In this document: positions 10,599 through 23,162 of the stretch, one piece after another
Layout of the letters: each line of letters starts with the position of its first letter
Position numbering within the stretch: position 1 is the stretch's first letter
NCBI RefSeq assembly: GCF_029916425.1
Contig: NZ_JAHAVQ010000005.1
Coordinates: 89,786 to 153,785 of the forward strand
Source: Liquorilactobacillus sicerae
GTDB taxonomy: Bacteria > Bacillota > Bacilli > Lactobacillales > Lactobacillaceae
Direction of reading: 5' to 3'
Length of the DNA: 64,000 bases
Program-made: the position numbers and the translations under genes
The notes under the pieces: model-generated
Database searches by the model: none
What the model was told of the DNA's origin: nothing
Seen by the model: only the letters and a program-made list of their open reading frames with translations

Positions 10599-10640
10599 AT
10601 AAAAGCTGTGACAAAACAAGTGCTTTGTTACAGCTTTTAT
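10599..10640. terminator. Terminator between rbfA and truB
   Basis: Arms ATAAAAGCTGTGACAAA (10599-10615) and TTTGTTACAGCTTTTAT (10624-10640) match over 17 bases with one G-T pair. It should end the rimP-to-rbfA transcript at least partly. Confidence 0.85.
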
Positions 10641-10694
10641 AATTGTCTGCAAATACTGCCGTTAAAAATATACAGCAAGTTAAACTTAAGCAGA

Positions 10695-11063
10695 TCATGC
10701 ATCATTATCTTGATTATTCTTTTTTACTTGATTCAACAACTGATCAATCCGATTGCCATATTGGACCGAACGATCTTGTTCAAACTTAATCTCTGGTGTC
10801 ACGTAAATGCTTAAGCGCGATCCCAATTCACGCCGAATCAATCCCGTTGCCTTGTCCAAGCCAGCCTGCGTCTTTTCAGCAGCTGAGGCTTGATCTGACA
10901 AAATGCTATAGTAAATAGTTGCGTGCTGCAAGTCTCCCGTCACTTCGACACCCGTAATTGTAACGCCTTGGACACGGGGGTCTCGAACACGTTTCATCAA
11001 AATATCATCAACTTCACGCTGAATCTCTTGCTCTAAACGACCTATACGGTAATTACGAACCAA
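10695..11063 (-). CDS. rbfA: 30S ribosome-binding factor A
   Basis: Cold-shock-associated maturation factor that binds the 30S subunit and helps process the 5' end of 16S rRNA. It is 122 residues long, with the KH-type fold core RVGRLEQEIQ-like start (YRIGRLEQEIQREV), VKDPRV-like RVRDPRVQGVTITGVEVT, and the family motif VTPEIKFEQDRSVQYGNRIDQLL near the end. It begins 24 bases after infB with GGAG in front, as the last gene of the rimP-nusA operon. Confidence 0.96.
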   Translation of the reverse strand: MVRNYRIGRLEQEIQREVDDILMKRVRDPRVQGVTITGVEVTGDLQHATIYYSILSDQASAAEKTQAGLDKATGLIRRELGSRLSIYVTPEIKFEQDRSVQYGNRIDQLLNQVKKNNQDNDA

Positions 11064-11087
11064 AGTTAATTCTCCTTTAAAAAATTA

Positions 11088-13328
11088 CTATTTTGCTGGA
11101 ACTTCCTGCATAATAAAGGCCTCAATTTGATCGCCAACTTTAATATCATTATAATTTTCAACCATTAAGCCACATTCAAAGCCCTGCTTAACTTGCTTAA
11201 CATCATCTTTAAAGCGCTTCAAACTTGCAAGCTTACCTTCATAAATCACAATTCCGTCACGGATGACTCGTACCCCGCTATCACGTTGAATATAACCATC
11301 CGTAACATAGCCACCACCGATTGTCCCAAGTTTAGAAACTTTATATGTTTGACGAATCTCAACTTGACCGATAATTTTTTCTTGATAAACCGGTTCAAGC
11401 ATCCCTTTCATCGCTGTTTCCACTTCTTCAATTGCTTGATAAATTACCTTATGCAAACGAATATCAACATGATCACTTTCTGCTTGAGCCTTGGCTTGTG
11501 GGGTCGGACGAACATTAAAACCAATGATGATCGCGTTGGAGGCTTCCGCTAAAGTAACATCGCTTTCGTTGATTGCGCCAGCTGCTTGATGAATGATATT
11601 GACCCGAACACCCTCGACATTGATTTTCTGAAAACTATTAGCCAAAGCTTCAACTGAACCTTGAACATCAGCCTTGATAATTAAGTCAACTTCCTTCAAT
11701 TCGCCTTCTTTTAACGAATCAAATAGATTATCCAGCGTTACGTGCGGCGCCGTTTGACTTCTTTCCTTCCGTAAAGCCCGCTTAGCTCGTTCTTCACCAA
11801 CTGCCCGAGCAGATTTTTCATCACCAAAAGCTACAAAACGATCACCAGAGTCTGGGACATCATTTAAACCGGTAATTTCAACAGGTGTCGATGGCAAAGC
11901 TTTTTTGATTTGTTGCCCTTTGTCATTGGTCATCGTCCGAACTCGGCCAAATGTATTACCGACAACAATTGGATCCCCGACGTGCAGTGTACCTTGTTGA
12001 GCCAAAAGGGTCGCAACTGCTCCTTTGCCCTTATCCAACCGTGCTTCAATAACTGAACCAGCCCCATGTTGTTTTGGATTAGCTCGTAACTCAAGCATTT
12101 CAGCTTCCAACAAAATCATATCTAATAACTCATCGAGATTTTTACCAAATTTTGCTGAAATTTCAACAAAAATTGTGTTGCCACCCCAATCCTCAGGTAT
12201 CAATTCATATTCCGTCAATTGTTCCATTACGTGATTAGGATTAGCACCTGGTTTATCAATCTTATTAACCGCAACAATGATTGGCACCTTAGCTGCTTTG
12301 GCATGATTAATAGCTTCGATCGTCTGCGGCATCACGCCATCATCAGCTGCAACTACTAAAACGGTAATATCAGTAATATCAGCACCGCGAGCTCGCATAT
12401 TAGTAAAAGCAGCGTGACCTGGTGTATCAAGGAATGTGATCGTTTTACCATCATGCTTCACTTGATAGGCACCGATATGTTGTGTGATCCCACCAGCTTC
12501 TTTAGCTGTCACATGAGTATGCCTTAACTTATCTAGCAACGTGGTCTTGCCATGATCAACATGTCCCATCACCGTAACTACTGGCGGACGAGGAACCAGA
12601 TGCTTTTTGTTTTTGTTTTCATCGTCGAAAATCTTATCAATATCAGAAAGATCAACTTCAACCTTTTCTTGGGCTTTAATACCATATTCTTCAGCTAATA
12701 ATTCAATCGTTTCTTTATCTAATGATTGATTTTGATTGACCATTACTCCAAGCAAAAAGAGTTTTTTGATAATCTCAGCTGGTTCACGATGAATTTTTTT
12801 TGAAATATCAGCTACATTCATTCCAACTGTATAAACCAAGGTCTCTGGCAATGGCTTGTTCTTACGTGGTGGAACTGCCGGCTTTTTATTTTCCTGACGA
12901 CGATTCTTGCGACGGTTCTTTTTGTTTTTTCGGTTAAAACGATTTTGTGAATAATTGTTTTGACCACTATATTTCTTTTCAGTATTTCTCGACGGTTGAT
13001 TGCTATGAGCTTTGGATTGATTATTCTGATTAACTGAATTGCTAACTTGACTTTGCTTTTTCTCAGTTACTGGCTTAGACTTAACAGCCTGACGTTTTGG
13101 CTGAACGGACTTTTTATTAGCCTGAACCTTGGTCTGTTTTGTCATAGCTTTTTCACTGCTTGACGATCCCGCTTTACTCAATAAGTTACGCAGTTGACGT
13201 TCTTCATTTTCGCCAATTGTTGACATATGATTGGCAACCGCAAACCCCTGCTTTTTAGCCACTTCAATAACTTTTTTACTAGGAAGATTTAATTCCTTTG
13301 CTAATTGGTAGATTCTTTTTTTCCCCAT
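11088..13328 (-). CDS. infB: Translation initiation factor IF-2
   Basis: GTPase that brings fMet-tRNA to the 30S subunit. The N-terminal IF2_N domain ([23 protein letters not shown]) is followed by a Lys/Gln/Asn-rich low-complexity linker (about 60-165), a second IF2_N domain, and the G domain with [15 protein letters not shown] (about residue 254), [11 protein letters not shown] and VNKID. Domains II-IV follow. An ATG at 13343 is also in frame, but I prefer 13328: it matches the conserved MGKKRIYQ start, and GGAGAGTGA lies 4 bases ahead, overlapping the ylxQ stop. The length of 746 residues is usual for lactobacilli. Confidence 0.97.
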   Translation of the reverse strand: MGKKRIYQLAKELNLPSKKVIEVAKKQGFAVANHMSTIGENEERQLRNLLSKAGSSSSEKAMTKQTKVQANKKSVQPKRQAVKSKPVTEKKQSQVSNSVNQNNQSKAHSNQPSRNTEKKYSGQNNYSQNRFNRKNKKNRRKNRRQENKKPAVPPRKNKPLPETLVYTVGMNVADISKKIHREPAEIIKKLFLLGVMVNQNQSLDKETIELLAEEYGIKAQEKVEVDLSDIDKIFDDENKNKKHLVPRPPVVTVMGHVDHGKTTLLDKLRHTHVTAKEAGGITQHIGAYQVKHDGKTITFLDTPGHAAFTNMRARGADITDITVLVVAADDGVMPQTIEAINHAKAAKVPIIVAVNKIDKPGANPNHVMEQLTEYELIPEDWGGNTIFVEISAKFGKNLDELLDMILLEAEMLELRANPKQHGAGSVIEARLDKGKGAVATLLAQQGTLHVGDPIVVGNTFGRVRTMTNDKGQQIKKALPSTPVEITGLNDVPDSGDRFVAFGDEKSARAVGEERAKRALRKERSQTAPHVTLDNLFDSLKEGELKEVDLIIKADVQGSVEALANSFQKINVEGVRVNIIHQAAGAINESDVTLAEASNAIIIGFNVRPTPQAKAQAESDHVDIRLHKVIYQAIEEVETAMKGMLEPVYQEKIIGQVEIRQTYKVSKLGTIGGGYVTDGYIQRDSGVRVIRDGIVIYEGKLASLKRFKDDVKQVKQGFECGLMVENYNDIKVGDQIEAFIMQEVPAK

Positions 13329-13332
13329 AGAC

Positions 13333-13674
13333 TCACTCTCCATTTTCTCTAGTTGATCTATTATCGTGATTGGTTTTCAATAAACCTAAAGCTTTTTTGG
13401 TAAAGCCCTCATCAGTTAAGGCAACGACTGATCTAGCCATGCCAATTGCTTGACTAAGCTCATTGCGCTTAAATGATCGATCAACAATTACTTGATAGAA
13501 TTGACATTTATCATTGATTTTTTTGGCGGCTGTCGGCGTTACATCAGTAGCCAAAAAAATCAATCTCAGCTTTCTTTGAGGCAATTGCTTGAGAACTTGT
13601 GCTTCGCCACTAACTATTTTGTCAGCTCGACGGGCGATCCCTAATAATTGCAAAACTTGTTGCCGAGCGTTCAT
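13333..13674 (-). CDS. ylxQ: YlxQ, L7Ae-family RNA-binding protein
   Basis: Small K-turn-binding protein of the L7Ae/L30e/S12e/Gadd45 family. Its precise RNA target is not established, as far as I know. The 113-residue protein starts [17 protein letters not shown] and carries the family core AGKIVSGE-like loop plus [17 protein letters not shown]. It overlaps rnpM by 4 bases (ATGA) and ends just before infB, the classic nusA-ylxR-ylxQ-infB order. Confidence 0.92.
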   Translation of the reverse strand: MNARQQVLQLLGIARRADKIVSGEAQVLKQLPQRKLRLIFLATDVTPTAAKKINDKCQFYQVIVDRSFKRNELSQAIGMARSVVALTDEGFTKKALGLLKTNHDNRSTRENGE

Positions 13675-13976
13675 TTTGCTTGCTCTCCAAATAATTCGCG
13701 CCGAGCAACTTGGTGATCGACATAAGCAATCAGTTGATCGTAAAAGTTATCTTCAACCTTTATATTAAACGCTTTGTCGAAAGTCCGCTCAATTTTTGCT
13801 TGTTTAGCAATTGCTAAATCTAAACTAATATATGCACCACGACCAGCTTTTTTCCCGGTTGGATCAATACTAATTTCTCCTTCTTTGCTTTTAACGATTC
13901 GAACCAATTCTTTTTTGGGTTTCATTTCAGCAGTTACAATATCTTTGCGCATTGGAACTTTTCTACGGCGAACCAT
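13671..13976 (-). CDS. rnpM: YlxR family protein (RNase P modulator RnpM)
   Basis: The YlxR family binds RNA; the Bacillus member has been described as a modulator of RNase P. The 101-residue basic protein shows the hallmark RKVPMRKDIVT (normally RKC-x-x) and the P-G-RGAY signature in DPTGKKAGRGAYISLD. The open frame begins earlier, but the ATG at 13976 with AAAGGGGTGAT in front gives the conserved MVRRRKVPMRK N-terminus. It lies between nusA (43-base gap) and ylxQ (overlap). Confidence 0.9.
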   Translation of the reverse strand: MVRRRKVPMRKDIVTAEMKPKKELVRIVKSKEGEISIDPTGKKAGRGAYISLDLAIAKQAKIERTFDKAFNIKVEDNFYDQLIAYVDHQVARRELFGEQAK

Positions 13977-14019
13977 TTTAATCACCCCTTTGTTAATTAT
14001 CTTCAAATTTAGTTATTGT

Positions 14020-15096
14020 TTATTGTTCAGTTGGTTCTTGTTCAGAATTTGCTGTTAAATCAGCAAACTCGCTTTCTGATTTAATATCAATCTTATAGCC
14101 AGTCAATTTGGCTGCCAAGCGCGCATTTTGTCCCCGTTTGCCAATTGCTAAAGAAAGTTGATCATCGGGAACGACTACTGTGCAAGCCCGCTCGTTGTCT
14201 GGATCAAAAATCACATTTAAGACTTCAGCTGGATTTAAAGCATTGCTGATAAAATCAGCCGGATCACTTTTCCATTCGACAATATCCATATTTTCTCCCC
14301 GCAGTTCATTAACAATTGCTTGAACACGCTCACCACGAGGTCCAACACAGGTTCCAACCGGATCGACCCCATCTTTAGTCGAACGAACAGCGACTTTTGC
14401 TCGATCGCCCGCTTCTCTGGCAATCGAAACGATTTCAACCGTCCCATCAAAAACTTCTGGAATTTCTTGTTCAAACAATCGCTTTAACAAATCTGGGTGT
14501 GAGCGACTAACAAAGACTTGCGGTCCTTTAGCACTGTTTTCAACTTTATAAATGTAAACTTTGATTCGATCATGTGGATGATACTCTTCACCTGGAATCT
14601 GATCCTGATGAGACAAGACAGCTTCTACCCGACCAAGGTTTACATAAACATAACGATGATCGATTCGCTCAACTTCACCAGTAACGATTTCTTTTTCATA
14701 CTGGATATATTGATCATAAACAATGCTTCTTTCAGCCTCACGTACCCGTTGCATAATAACTTGCTTAGCCGTTTGGGCTGCAATCCGGCCAAAGTTTTTA
14801 GGTGTGACTTTAAATCTGATCTGATCGCCAATCTCATAAGCCTTATTGATTTTTAAAGCATCTTCTAAACTGATTTCCAATTGGGAATCAAAAACCTGAT
14901 CAACAACTTCTTTAACTGCATAAACATTGATCTCACCAGCTTGTTGATCAAAGTCCACTTCTACATTACGTGACTGGCCATAATTTCGCTTATAAGCCGA
15001 AACGAGTGCTGCCTCTAAAGCCTCAACAACAACTTGCTTTTTTATTCCCTTTTCCTTTTCCAAAGCATCAAGTGCTTCAACTAATTCTTTGCTCAT
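14020..15096 (-). CDS. nusA: Transcription termination/antitermination protein NusA
   Basis: RNA polymerase-associated factor that controls pausing and intrinsic termination. In 358 residues it has the N-terminal domain (EALDALEKEKGIKK), an S1 domain (GEVERIDHRYVYVNLGRVEAVL, about 135-200), and two KH domains with VGTCVGPRGERVQAI and LAIGKRGQNARLAAKLTG. It lacks the C-terminal acidic repeats of enteric NusA, as expected for Firmicutes. It follows rimP after 24 bases; a terminator in the operon leader may be a NusA target. Confidence 0.98.
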   Translation of the reverse strand: MSKELVEALDALEKEKGIKKQVVVEALEAALVSAYKRNYGQSRNVEVDFDQQAGEINVYAVKEVVDQVFDSQLEISLEDALKINKAYEIGDQIRFKVTPKNFGRIAAQTAKQVIMQRVREAERSIVYDQYIQYEKEIVTGEVERIDHRYVYVNLGRVEAVLSHQDQIPGEEYHPHDRIKVYIYKVENSAKGPQVFVSRSHPDLLKRLFEQEIPEVFDGTVEIVSIAREAGDRAKVAVRSTKDGVDPVGTCVGPRGERVQAIVNELRGENMDIVEWKSDPADFISNALNPAEVLNVIFDPDNERACTVVVPDDQLSLAIGKRGQNARLAAKLTGYKIDIKSESEFADLTANSEQEPTEQ

Positions 15097-15120
15097 CGTC
15101 TTTAAACTCCTTAATTAAAA

Positions 15121-15594
15121 TTAAAACTTAATAGCTAACCGTGCTTTGGCAATTTGCTGACGTAAAATTTTCTGTTGCTTAAAACGGCCCTTATCATTGA
15201 TCCTTAATGTTAAAGATGTTGGTGTCACAGCGGTCAAGTCACCTTCAAAAGCCTTTCTCCCAGCTAAAGGCTGATATAAAGAAACATGAATATATTTATT
15301 GATTGCACGCTGCAGATCCTTTTCATTTTTCAAAGGTCGTTCTGCCCCCGGTGAAGAAACTTCTAAATAATATGCCTGTGGTATTGGATCAGGATCACAT
15401 TGATCAAGCTGTTCACTTAAGCGGTCGCTCACCAAAGCGCATTCTTCAATGTTGATTCCGCCTTCTTTATCAATATAAACTCTCAAATACCAACTCTTGC
15501 CTTCTTTAACAAATTCAATATCAACTAATTCAAAGTGATAATCTGTCAAAATTGGTTTTACTAATTCCGTTACTTTTTCAACGACGGGACTCAC
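15121..15594 (-). CDS. rimP: Ribosome maturation factor RimP
   Basis: Needed for 30S subunit maturation. The open frame begins at 15624, but I place the start at GTG 15594: a strong AAAGGAGG stands 8 bases upstream, and the product (157 residues, beginning [11 protein letters not shown]) has the normal family length. Conserved segments are [32 protein letters not shown], the [14 protein letters not shown] signature near the middle, and the C-terminal SH3-like domain with GDLTAV. First gene of the rimP-nusA-rnpM-ylxQ-infB-rbfA operon. Confidence 0.96.
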   Translation of the reverse strand: MSPVVEKVTELVKPILTDYHFELVDIEFVKEGKSWYLRVYIDKEGGINIEECALVSDRLSEQLDQCDPDPIPQAYYLEVSSPGAERPLKNEKDLQRAINKYIHVSLYQPLAGRKAFEGDLTAVTPTSLTLRINDKGRFKQQKILRQQIAKARLAIKF

Positions 15595-15624
15595 TAAGTC
15601 ACCCTCCTTTACAAATAGCTGCAA

Positions 15625-15652
15625 TAAAAAGAGCGAGCATTGCTGCTCACTC
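15625..15652 (-). terminator. Intrinsic terminator in the rimP-nusA leader
   Basis: Minus strand GAGTGAGCA pairs with TGCTCGCTC (15652-15631) around GCAA, followed by TTTTTATTG. It lies downstream of the predicted rimP promoter and upstream of the rimP ribosome binding site. It can therefore end polC transcripts and also attenuate the rimP-nusA operon. Confidence 0.8.
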
Positions 15653-15677
15653 CCAACGAGTTATTAATTACAAGTTA

Positions 15678-15706
15678 ACTATACCATATAAAATCACGCT
15701 TGACAA
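15678..15706 (-). promoter_or_regulatory. Promoter of the rimP-nusA-infB operon
   Basis: Minus strand TTGTCA (15701-15706), 17-base spacer, TATAGT (15678-15683). Transcription would start near 15671 and give a leader of about 77 bases that contains the terminator hairpin. Confidence 0.7.
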
Positions 15707-15721
15707 ATTTTCTCTTAAAAA

Positions 15722-18700
15722 CTAAAACAAGGAATCAAATAAACTTAGTTGATTCTCATCAGGCAATTTATCTAACACGTGATTCTCATCCATAAAATCG
15801 ATCAATGTCTTTGAAACTTTGCCGCGTTTAGCTAAATCCTCTTTAGAAAGAAATGGTTTTTCTTCACGAGCAGCAACGATTTGTTTCGCAACATTCGTTC
15901 CTAAACCAGGAATTGCATTAAAAGGAGCAATTAATGAATCATCATCAATCAGCCAAGCAGAAACCGCCGAACGATCTAAATCAACCATTTTAAAGTTAAA
16001 ACCACGTTCCAACATTTCATTAGCCAGCTCTAAAACAGTCAACAAATTCTTTTCTTTAGTACTTGCATCCATTCCTTTGGCATTAATTTCTTTGATGGCT
16101 GCTTTGACAGTTTCCTTACCGCACGTCATCGCTACTAAATCAAAATCATCGGCGCGCACGCTAAAATAAGCTGCATAATAAATCAGTGGAAAATAAACCT
16201 TAAAATACGCGATCCGCAAGGCCATTAAAACATAAGCTGCGGCATGAGCTTTTGGAAACATATATTTGATTTTCAAACAAGAATTGATATACCATTCTGG
16301 AACTTTTGCTTGGCGCATTTCTTTTTGCCAATCCTCAGGAATCCCACGTCCTTTTCTGACATGTTCCATAATTTTAAAGGCCCGATCAGCTTCAACTCCC
16401 ATATGGATCAAATCCATCATGATATCATCACGACAGCCAATGACCTCTGGCATCGTTACCGTGCCATTTTGAATTAATTCCTCAGCATTTCCTAGCCAAA
16501 CATCCGTTCCATGCGACAAACCGGAAATTTTTAATAATTCTGCAAAGGTTTTAGGTTTGGTTTCTTCCAGCATACCACGAACAAAACGCGTTCCAAATTC
16601 AGGAATCCCTAAAGTTCCGGTTTTAGAACCAATCTGCTCCGGAGTTACCCCTAAAACTTCAGTCCCAGAAAACAATTGCATTACACCTGGATCAGCTGGT
16701 GGAATCGATTTAGGATTGATTCCGGAAAGATCTTGCAACATCCGAATCATTGTCGGATCATCGTGACCTAAAATATCAAGTTTTAAAATATTGTCATGAA
16801 TTGAATGAAAATCAAAATGCGTTGTTTTCCAAGTCGCTGTTTGATCATCAGCTGGATACTGAATTGGTGTAAAATCAAAAATATCCATATAATCCGGTAC
16901 AACCAAAATTCCAGCTGGATGCTGTCCAGTTGTTCTTTTAACTCCAGTCGCTCCCTTGGCTAAGCGATCAACTTCAGCATTTCTGAATTCCTGTTCTGTA
17001 TCACGTTCATAACCCTTAACATATCCATAAGCAGTTTTGTCAGCAACCGTGCCAATTGTACCAGCTCGATAAACATTATTTTCTCCAAATAGAACTTTCG
17101 TATAATTATGAGCAATTGGCTGGTAGTCACCAGAAAAGTTTAAATCTATATCTGGTACTTTATTGCCGTAAAAGCCTAAAAAAGTCTCAAAAGGAATATC
17201 TTGTCCGTCTTTGATCAAAAGCGTCTGACATTTAGGACATTTCTTAGCTGGTAAATCATAGCCCGAACCATATTCACCTTTGACGTAAAAATGACTCCAT
17301 TTGCATTTAGGGCAACGATAATGAGGAGGCAGTGGATTGACCTCAGTAATTCCAGTCATCGTTGCTACCAAGCTTGACCCGACTGATCCACGAGATCCGA
17401 CTAAATAGCCATCTTTATTTGATTTATAAACCAATTTTTGTGCAATCAGATAAATGACTGAAAAGCCATTCCCAATGACACTTTTTAATTCTTTCTCAAG
17501 CCGCTTTTGAACAATTTCCGGTAATGGATCACCGTATAATTCATGTGCCTTGTTTAATGTCAAATCATGAATTTGATCCTCAGCACCTGGCATTTTGGGT
17601 GTATACAATTTATCTTTGACTGGTGAAACAACATCAATTTTAGCTGAAATTTCAGCTGGACCAGCAACGACCACTTTTTTTGCTTCATTTTCCCCTAAGA
17701 AAGCAAAATCCTGCAACATTTCATCGGTCGTCCGAAAATGTGCATCGGGTAATTCTGGCAACCGGTTTAAAGGATTAGCACCACCTTGAGAATTAATCAA
17801 GATTTTACGATAAATGGCATCTTCTTGATTTAAATAATGCACATCACCAGTTGCTGCCACTGGGATCCGTAAATCTTGACCTAATTGAATTAGATTCTGA
17901 ATAATTTCTTCCAAATCTGTTTCATTTTTTACCAATTCTTGATCGAGCAATGGTTGATACAAAGGCTTAGGTTGGACTTCAAGGTAGTCATAAAACTGGG
18001 CCCGTCTTTTTGCTTCATCATATCCTTTTTGCATCATTGCCGTAAAGACTTCACCGCTTGCGCAAGCTGATCCTACCAATAAACCTTGGCGATACTTGGT
18101 CAGCAATGAACGGGGAACTCGAGGAACTCGATAAAAATAATTAATCATTGAATCAGAAACCAGCTTAAATAAATTCTTCAAACCACCCTGATTAGCTGCC
18201 AAAAGTGTTGCATGATAAGGATGCTCATGCTGATAGGCAGCACTTTGACCAATATGCTGATTAAACTCATCTTGAAAATGGATCTTAAACCTTTTTTGGG
18301 CAGCTTCCAACATTGCAAAATAAACATAGCCTGTTGCACGCGCATCATAAATTGCGCGATGATGATGTTCCAATTTAACATCTAAAAGCTTGGTTAGTTT
18401 GTTCAAACGAAAACTCTTCAACTGGGGATACAAAAGTCGAGCCATTGGTAAGGTATCAAGCCATGGTTCAGAAATCATGGGCAGTTGATGACGTTGATAA
18501 CCAGTATTCATGAAGTCCACATCAAAAGTGGCATTATGTCCAACAATTATGCAACCTTGGCAAAACTTTTGAAAGAGCTGAAAGACTTCCTTTTCACTTT
18601 TTGAACCATTGACCATTTCGTCGGTAATACTGGTCAATTCAATCGTTGTCTTCGATAACGGATGACCAGGATCAATAAACTCTTCAAAACTATCAATTTC

Positions 18701-20062
18701 GGCTCCATGATGCATTTTTACTGCAGCTAGCTCAATTACCTTATCATAGCGGGCTGATAAACCAGTAGTTTCAGTGTCAAAAATTACATACGTAGCATCA
18801 TCCAAATTCACATGCTGTTGATTATAAGCAATTGGCATCCCATCATCGACTAAATTGATCTCGACTCCATAAAGAATTTTGACACCATATTTTTCTCCGG
18901 CAGCATGAGCCTCAGGAAAAGCCTGTAAATCGCTATGATCAGTGACTGCAATTGCTGATTGTCCCCAGGCTGCCGCTTGTTTCACATAATCAGTAATACT
19001 GTTAGTTGCATCCATCGTACTCATATTAGTGTGAAGGTGAAGCTCAATCCTTTTTTCACCCTCAGGCTTAGTATCTTGACGTTTTCGATGTGTGACTTGA
19101 TTAATATCATAGGCATTGATCACCAAGTCATGTAGAAAATTGTCTTCTTGTACATTTCCACGAACTTTGATCCACTGACCTTCTGCTAAGGCTGCAAAGG
19201 CTGCTTCATCGTCATCATTGCGTGAAAATTTTTTGACAACAATCGAAGAACTATAATCTGTGATCTTCAAGATCAGCAACTGGCGCGAAGACCGCAAAGT
19301 TCGCACTTCTTTATCAAAAATATAGCCCTGAACAATGACTGATCGTTCTTCCTGATCAATTTCGCTTAACTGCATTGTTGGCTCGTTATCAATCCTTTTG
19401 CCCAACACTACCAAGCCATTTTCTTTAATTGGTGCCACAGTTGGCTTGTTCTTTTGTTGTGACTGCTGGTGAATGGCTGCTAATGCTTTTTGAGCTAAAG
19501 CCTCATCAGATTTTTCTTGCCGTTGCTTAAACTCTTCAATTTTCTGCTGTGATTTTGATTGATCAACCATTGTATGAATCGCAAACTTAGGAAAACCTAA
19601 GTCTTGATAACCCGCTTCAATTGGTCCTAAAGCCTGATTGACCAAAAAATCTTTGATAATTTCATTATCAGCCAAAATCAAGACACGGCCATCTTCAATA
19701 TATGGCACATTATGATTAAATAGTTCCTGCAGTAGCGGTGAGTTGATCCCTGCATGACCAATGACCCACTTCCAATAGTCAGCCAACAATTGATTTGATA
19801 AATTGTTTTGATCAGTAGTTTTAAAACGAATCTTGACTTTGGCAATTGATTCAAATGCCGCTTGCAGCCGTTGAGCAAACTCAGCAAAAAGTTGATAAGA
19901 CCAAATTTGTGGACAATTCAAGCAAAAATCCCAACGTTTAGACTTTTGATGGATCAAAACTTTTGCAATCGCTGTTTGCTTTAACAGTTTCTGGGCAGAA
20001 TCAGGATGCCATGCGAGCTGATCCAGTAATTTTTGAAATAGCTCATACTGATCGATTTCCAA
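15722..20062 (-). CDS. polC: DNA polymerase III PolC-type (alpha subunit with 3'-5' exonuclease)
   Basis: Main replicative polymerase of low-GC Gram-positives, with proofreading built in. Across 1446 residues: an N-terminal domain, an OB fold (about 215-320), a PHP domain beginning with [17 protein letters not shown] (about 338), and the inserted DEDD exonuclease with [15 protein letters not shown] (about 422) and [12 protein letters not shown]. The second half of PHP follows, then a zinc site (CPKCKW...CPKC, about 917-945) and the catalytic core with DIDLNFSGD (about 970). Helix-hairpin-helix motifs and a terminal beta-binding motif QLSLFDSLF complete it. It lies 29 bases after proS, and the operon continues from rseP. 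Confidence 0.99.
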   Translation of the reverse strand: MEIDQYELFQKLLDQLAWHPDSAQKLLKQTAIAKVLIHQKSKRWDFCLNCPQIWSYQLFAEFAQRLQAAFESIAKVKIRFKTTDQNNLSNQLLADYWKWVIGHAGINSPLLQELFNHNVPYIEDGRVLILADNEIIKDFLVNQALGPIEAGYQDLGFPKFAIHTMVDQSKSQQKIEEFKQRQEKSDEALAQKALAAIHQQSQQKNKPTVAPIKENGLVVLGKRIDNEPTMQLSEIDQEERSVIVQGYIFDKEVRTLRSSRQLLILKITDYSSSIVVKKFSRNDDDEAAFAALAEGQWIKVRGNVQEDNFLHDLVINAYDINQVTHRKRQDTKPEGEKRIELHLHTNMSTMDATNSITDYVKQAAAWGQSAIAVTDHSDLQAFPEAHAAGEKYGVKILYGVEINLVDDGMPIAYNQQHVNLDDATYVIFDTETTGLSARYDKVIELAAVKMHHGAEIDSFEEFIDPGHPLSKTTIELTSITDEMVNGSKSEKEVFQLFQKFCQGCIIVGHNATFDVDFMNTGYQRHQLPMISEPWLDTLPMARLLYPQLKSFRLNKLTKLLDVKLEHHHRAIYDARATGYVYFAMLEAAQKRFKIHFQDEFNQHIGQSAAYQHEHPYHATLLAANQGGLKNLFKLVSDSMINYFYRVPRVPRSLLTKYRQGLLVGSACASGEVFTAMMQKGYDEAKRRAQFYDYLEVQPKPLYQPLLDQELVKNETDLEEIIQNLIQLGQDLRIPVAATGDVHYLNQEDAIYRKILINSQGGANPLNRLPELPDAHFRTTDEMLQDFAFLGENEAKKVVVAGPAEISAKIDVVSPVKDKLYTPKMPGAEDQIHDLTLNKAHELYGDPLPEIVQKRLEKELKSVIGNGFSVIYLIAQKLVYKSNKDGYLVGSRGSVGSSLVATMTGITEVNPLPPHYRCPKCKWSHFYVKGEYGSGYDLPAKKCPKCQTLLIKDGQDIPFETFLGFYGNKVPDIDLNFSGDYQPIAHNYTKVLFGENNVYRAGTIGTVADKTAYGYVKGYERDTEQEFRNAEVDRLAKGATGVKRTTGQHPAGILVVPDYMDIFDFTPIQYPADDQTATWKTTHFDFHSIHDNILKLDILGHDDPTMIRMLQDLSGINPKSIPPADPGVMQLFSGTEVLGVTPEQIGSKTGTLGIPEFGTRFVRGMLEETKPKTFAELLKISGLSHGTDVWLGNAEELIQNGTVTMPEVIGCRDDIMMDLIHMGVEADRAFKIMEHVRKGRGIPEDWQKEMRQAKVPEWYINSCLKIKYMFPKAHAAAYVLMALRIAYFKVYFPLIYYAAYFSVRADDFDLVAMTCGKETVKAAIKEINAKGMDASTKEKNLLTVLELANEMLERGFNFKMVDLDRSAVSAWLIDDDSLIAPFNAIPGLGTNVAKQIVAAREEKPFLSKEDLAKRGKVSKTLIDFMDENHVLDKLPDENQLSLFDSLF

Positions 20063-20091
20063 ATCTCATGCATCCTTTCTAAATTTAATCG

Positions 20092-21837
<1,746 letters not shown>

Positions 21838-21860
21838 TTATTTCAAAATTTAAAATTAAT

Positions 21861-23129
21861 TTAAAAAAAGTAGCGCTGAATGTCATTCCAAGTCACTAAG
21901 ATCATCAAAAGCATTAAAAATCCAAAGCCAATCAAGGTCAAGATGCCTTCTTTCTCTGATGACAAGGATTTGCGCCGAATTGCTTCAACCACATTCAGCA
22001 ACAACTTACCGCCATCTAAAGCCGGAATCGGAAAAAGATTAACCACACCTAAGTTCAACGACAAAAAGGCTAATAAATTGATAACACTAGTCAAACCGTA
22101 TTTAGCAGCCTGTGACGTATAGGAGTAAATTGCAACTGGGCCGCCTAAGTCATTTAAATTAAAACCCTGGGTGAACATTGATTTAATGGCTGCTAGCAAT
22201 TCTACTAGCAAATTCCAACTAGCTGTAAAGCCATAAACAATAATTGCTGCAAATGAATGATTTTGACTAGCTTCAATGCCAATTACACCGACCTTTTTCC
22301 CATTTTGCTGCTCACTTCTCGGAGTCACCCAAATTTGTTTAATCTGATGCTGACGTTTGATCGTAAATTGCGTTTTTTTACCTGGATACCGGCTAATCTC
22401 TTGAGCTAAAGCCTGCCAATTCTTAGTTTTCTTCCCGGCAACTGCCACGATCCGATCACCACTTTTAATTCCCGCTTGACGAGCAACTGAATTAGCCGTA
22501 AAAGTGCCCACTTGATTGGTGGTTTGGTAAACACCGCCTTGTAGCAGAGCAACCAGAGCAAAAGCAACGATTGCCAACAAAAAGTTATTCATTGGACCAG
22601 CAAAATTAGTTAACATGCGTTGCCAAAGTTTGGCTGATTGAAATTGAACATCCCGTGGTGCAATCCTGATTTTTGTCCCATCTTCTTCAATAATTGAGGC
22701 ATCATGACTGACTTGATAGCGTTTGAGCTGTGAATCATCGCCATTTAAATAACCCTCTAGCCACAATTCATCTGTGAGATCCCATTTGCTGATCTGCAAA
22801 GGTATGCCATTAAATAGCAATTTTTTTTGACTGGCATTAATTACACTGACCTGATTATTGTGATCTAACTGCAAACTAACGATTTGTCCAGGTTTAAACT
22901 CTTCTTCATCATCTTCCAACCCAGCCATTCGAACATAGCCGCCGAGTGGCAAGATTCTCAAAGTATAGGTGGTGGTATCAGTCTCGTGAGCAAAAACTTT
23001 TGGTCCCATTCCTATTGAAAATTCGCGAACCAGAATACCAGCCTTTTTAGCAAAATAAAAATGGCCGAACTCATGAACTAGAACTAAAATTCCAAAGACG
23101 ATTATAAACGTTAAGATGGTAATTACCAT
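21861..23129 (-). CDS. rseP: Site-2 intramembrane zinc metalloprotease RseP/RasP
   Basis: Cleaves transmembrane segments of anti-sigma factors and leftover signal peptides. The 422-residue protein has the zinc motif HEFGH at residues 19-23 within the first membrane helix, a PDZ domain (about 190-270, ARQAGIKSGDRIVAVAGKK), and the second catalytic motif FPIPALDGGKLL near 365-375. It has about four membrane segments. A region rich in charged residues around 75-160 is longer than in the shortest homologues. The gene lies between cdsA and proS; in Bacillus dxr sits between cdsA and rseP, but here the gap is only 33 bases. Confidence 0.96.
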   Translation of the reverse strand: MVITILTFIIVFGILVLVHEFGHFYFAKKAGILVREFSIGMGPKVFAHETDTTTYTLRILPLGGYVRMAGLEDDEEEFKPGQIVSLQLDHNNQVSVINASQKKLLFNGIPLQISKWDLTDELWLEGYLNGDDSQLKRYQVSHDASIIEEDGTKIRIAPRDVQFQSAKLWQRMLTNFAGPMNNFLLAIVAFALVALLQGGVYQTTNQVGTFTANSVARQAGIKSGDRIVAVAGKKTKNWQALAQEISRYPGKKTQFTIKRQHQIKQIWVTPRSEQQNGKKVGVIGIEASQNHSFAAIIVYGFTASWNLLVELLAAIKSMFTQGFNLNDLGGPVAIYSYTSQAAKYGLTSVINLLAFLSLNLGVVNLFPIPALDGGKLLLNVVEAIRRKSLSSEKEGILTLIGFGFLMLLMILVTWNDIQRYFF

Positions 23130-23162
23130 TACTCAAATCCTTCCTTGCAAGTCTGGAATACC

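Noticed and set aside
12600..13200. Repeat-rich Lys/Asn/Gln stretch in infB as a repeat element
   Set aside because: It is the usual low-complexity linker of IF-2, in frame and without exact tandem units.
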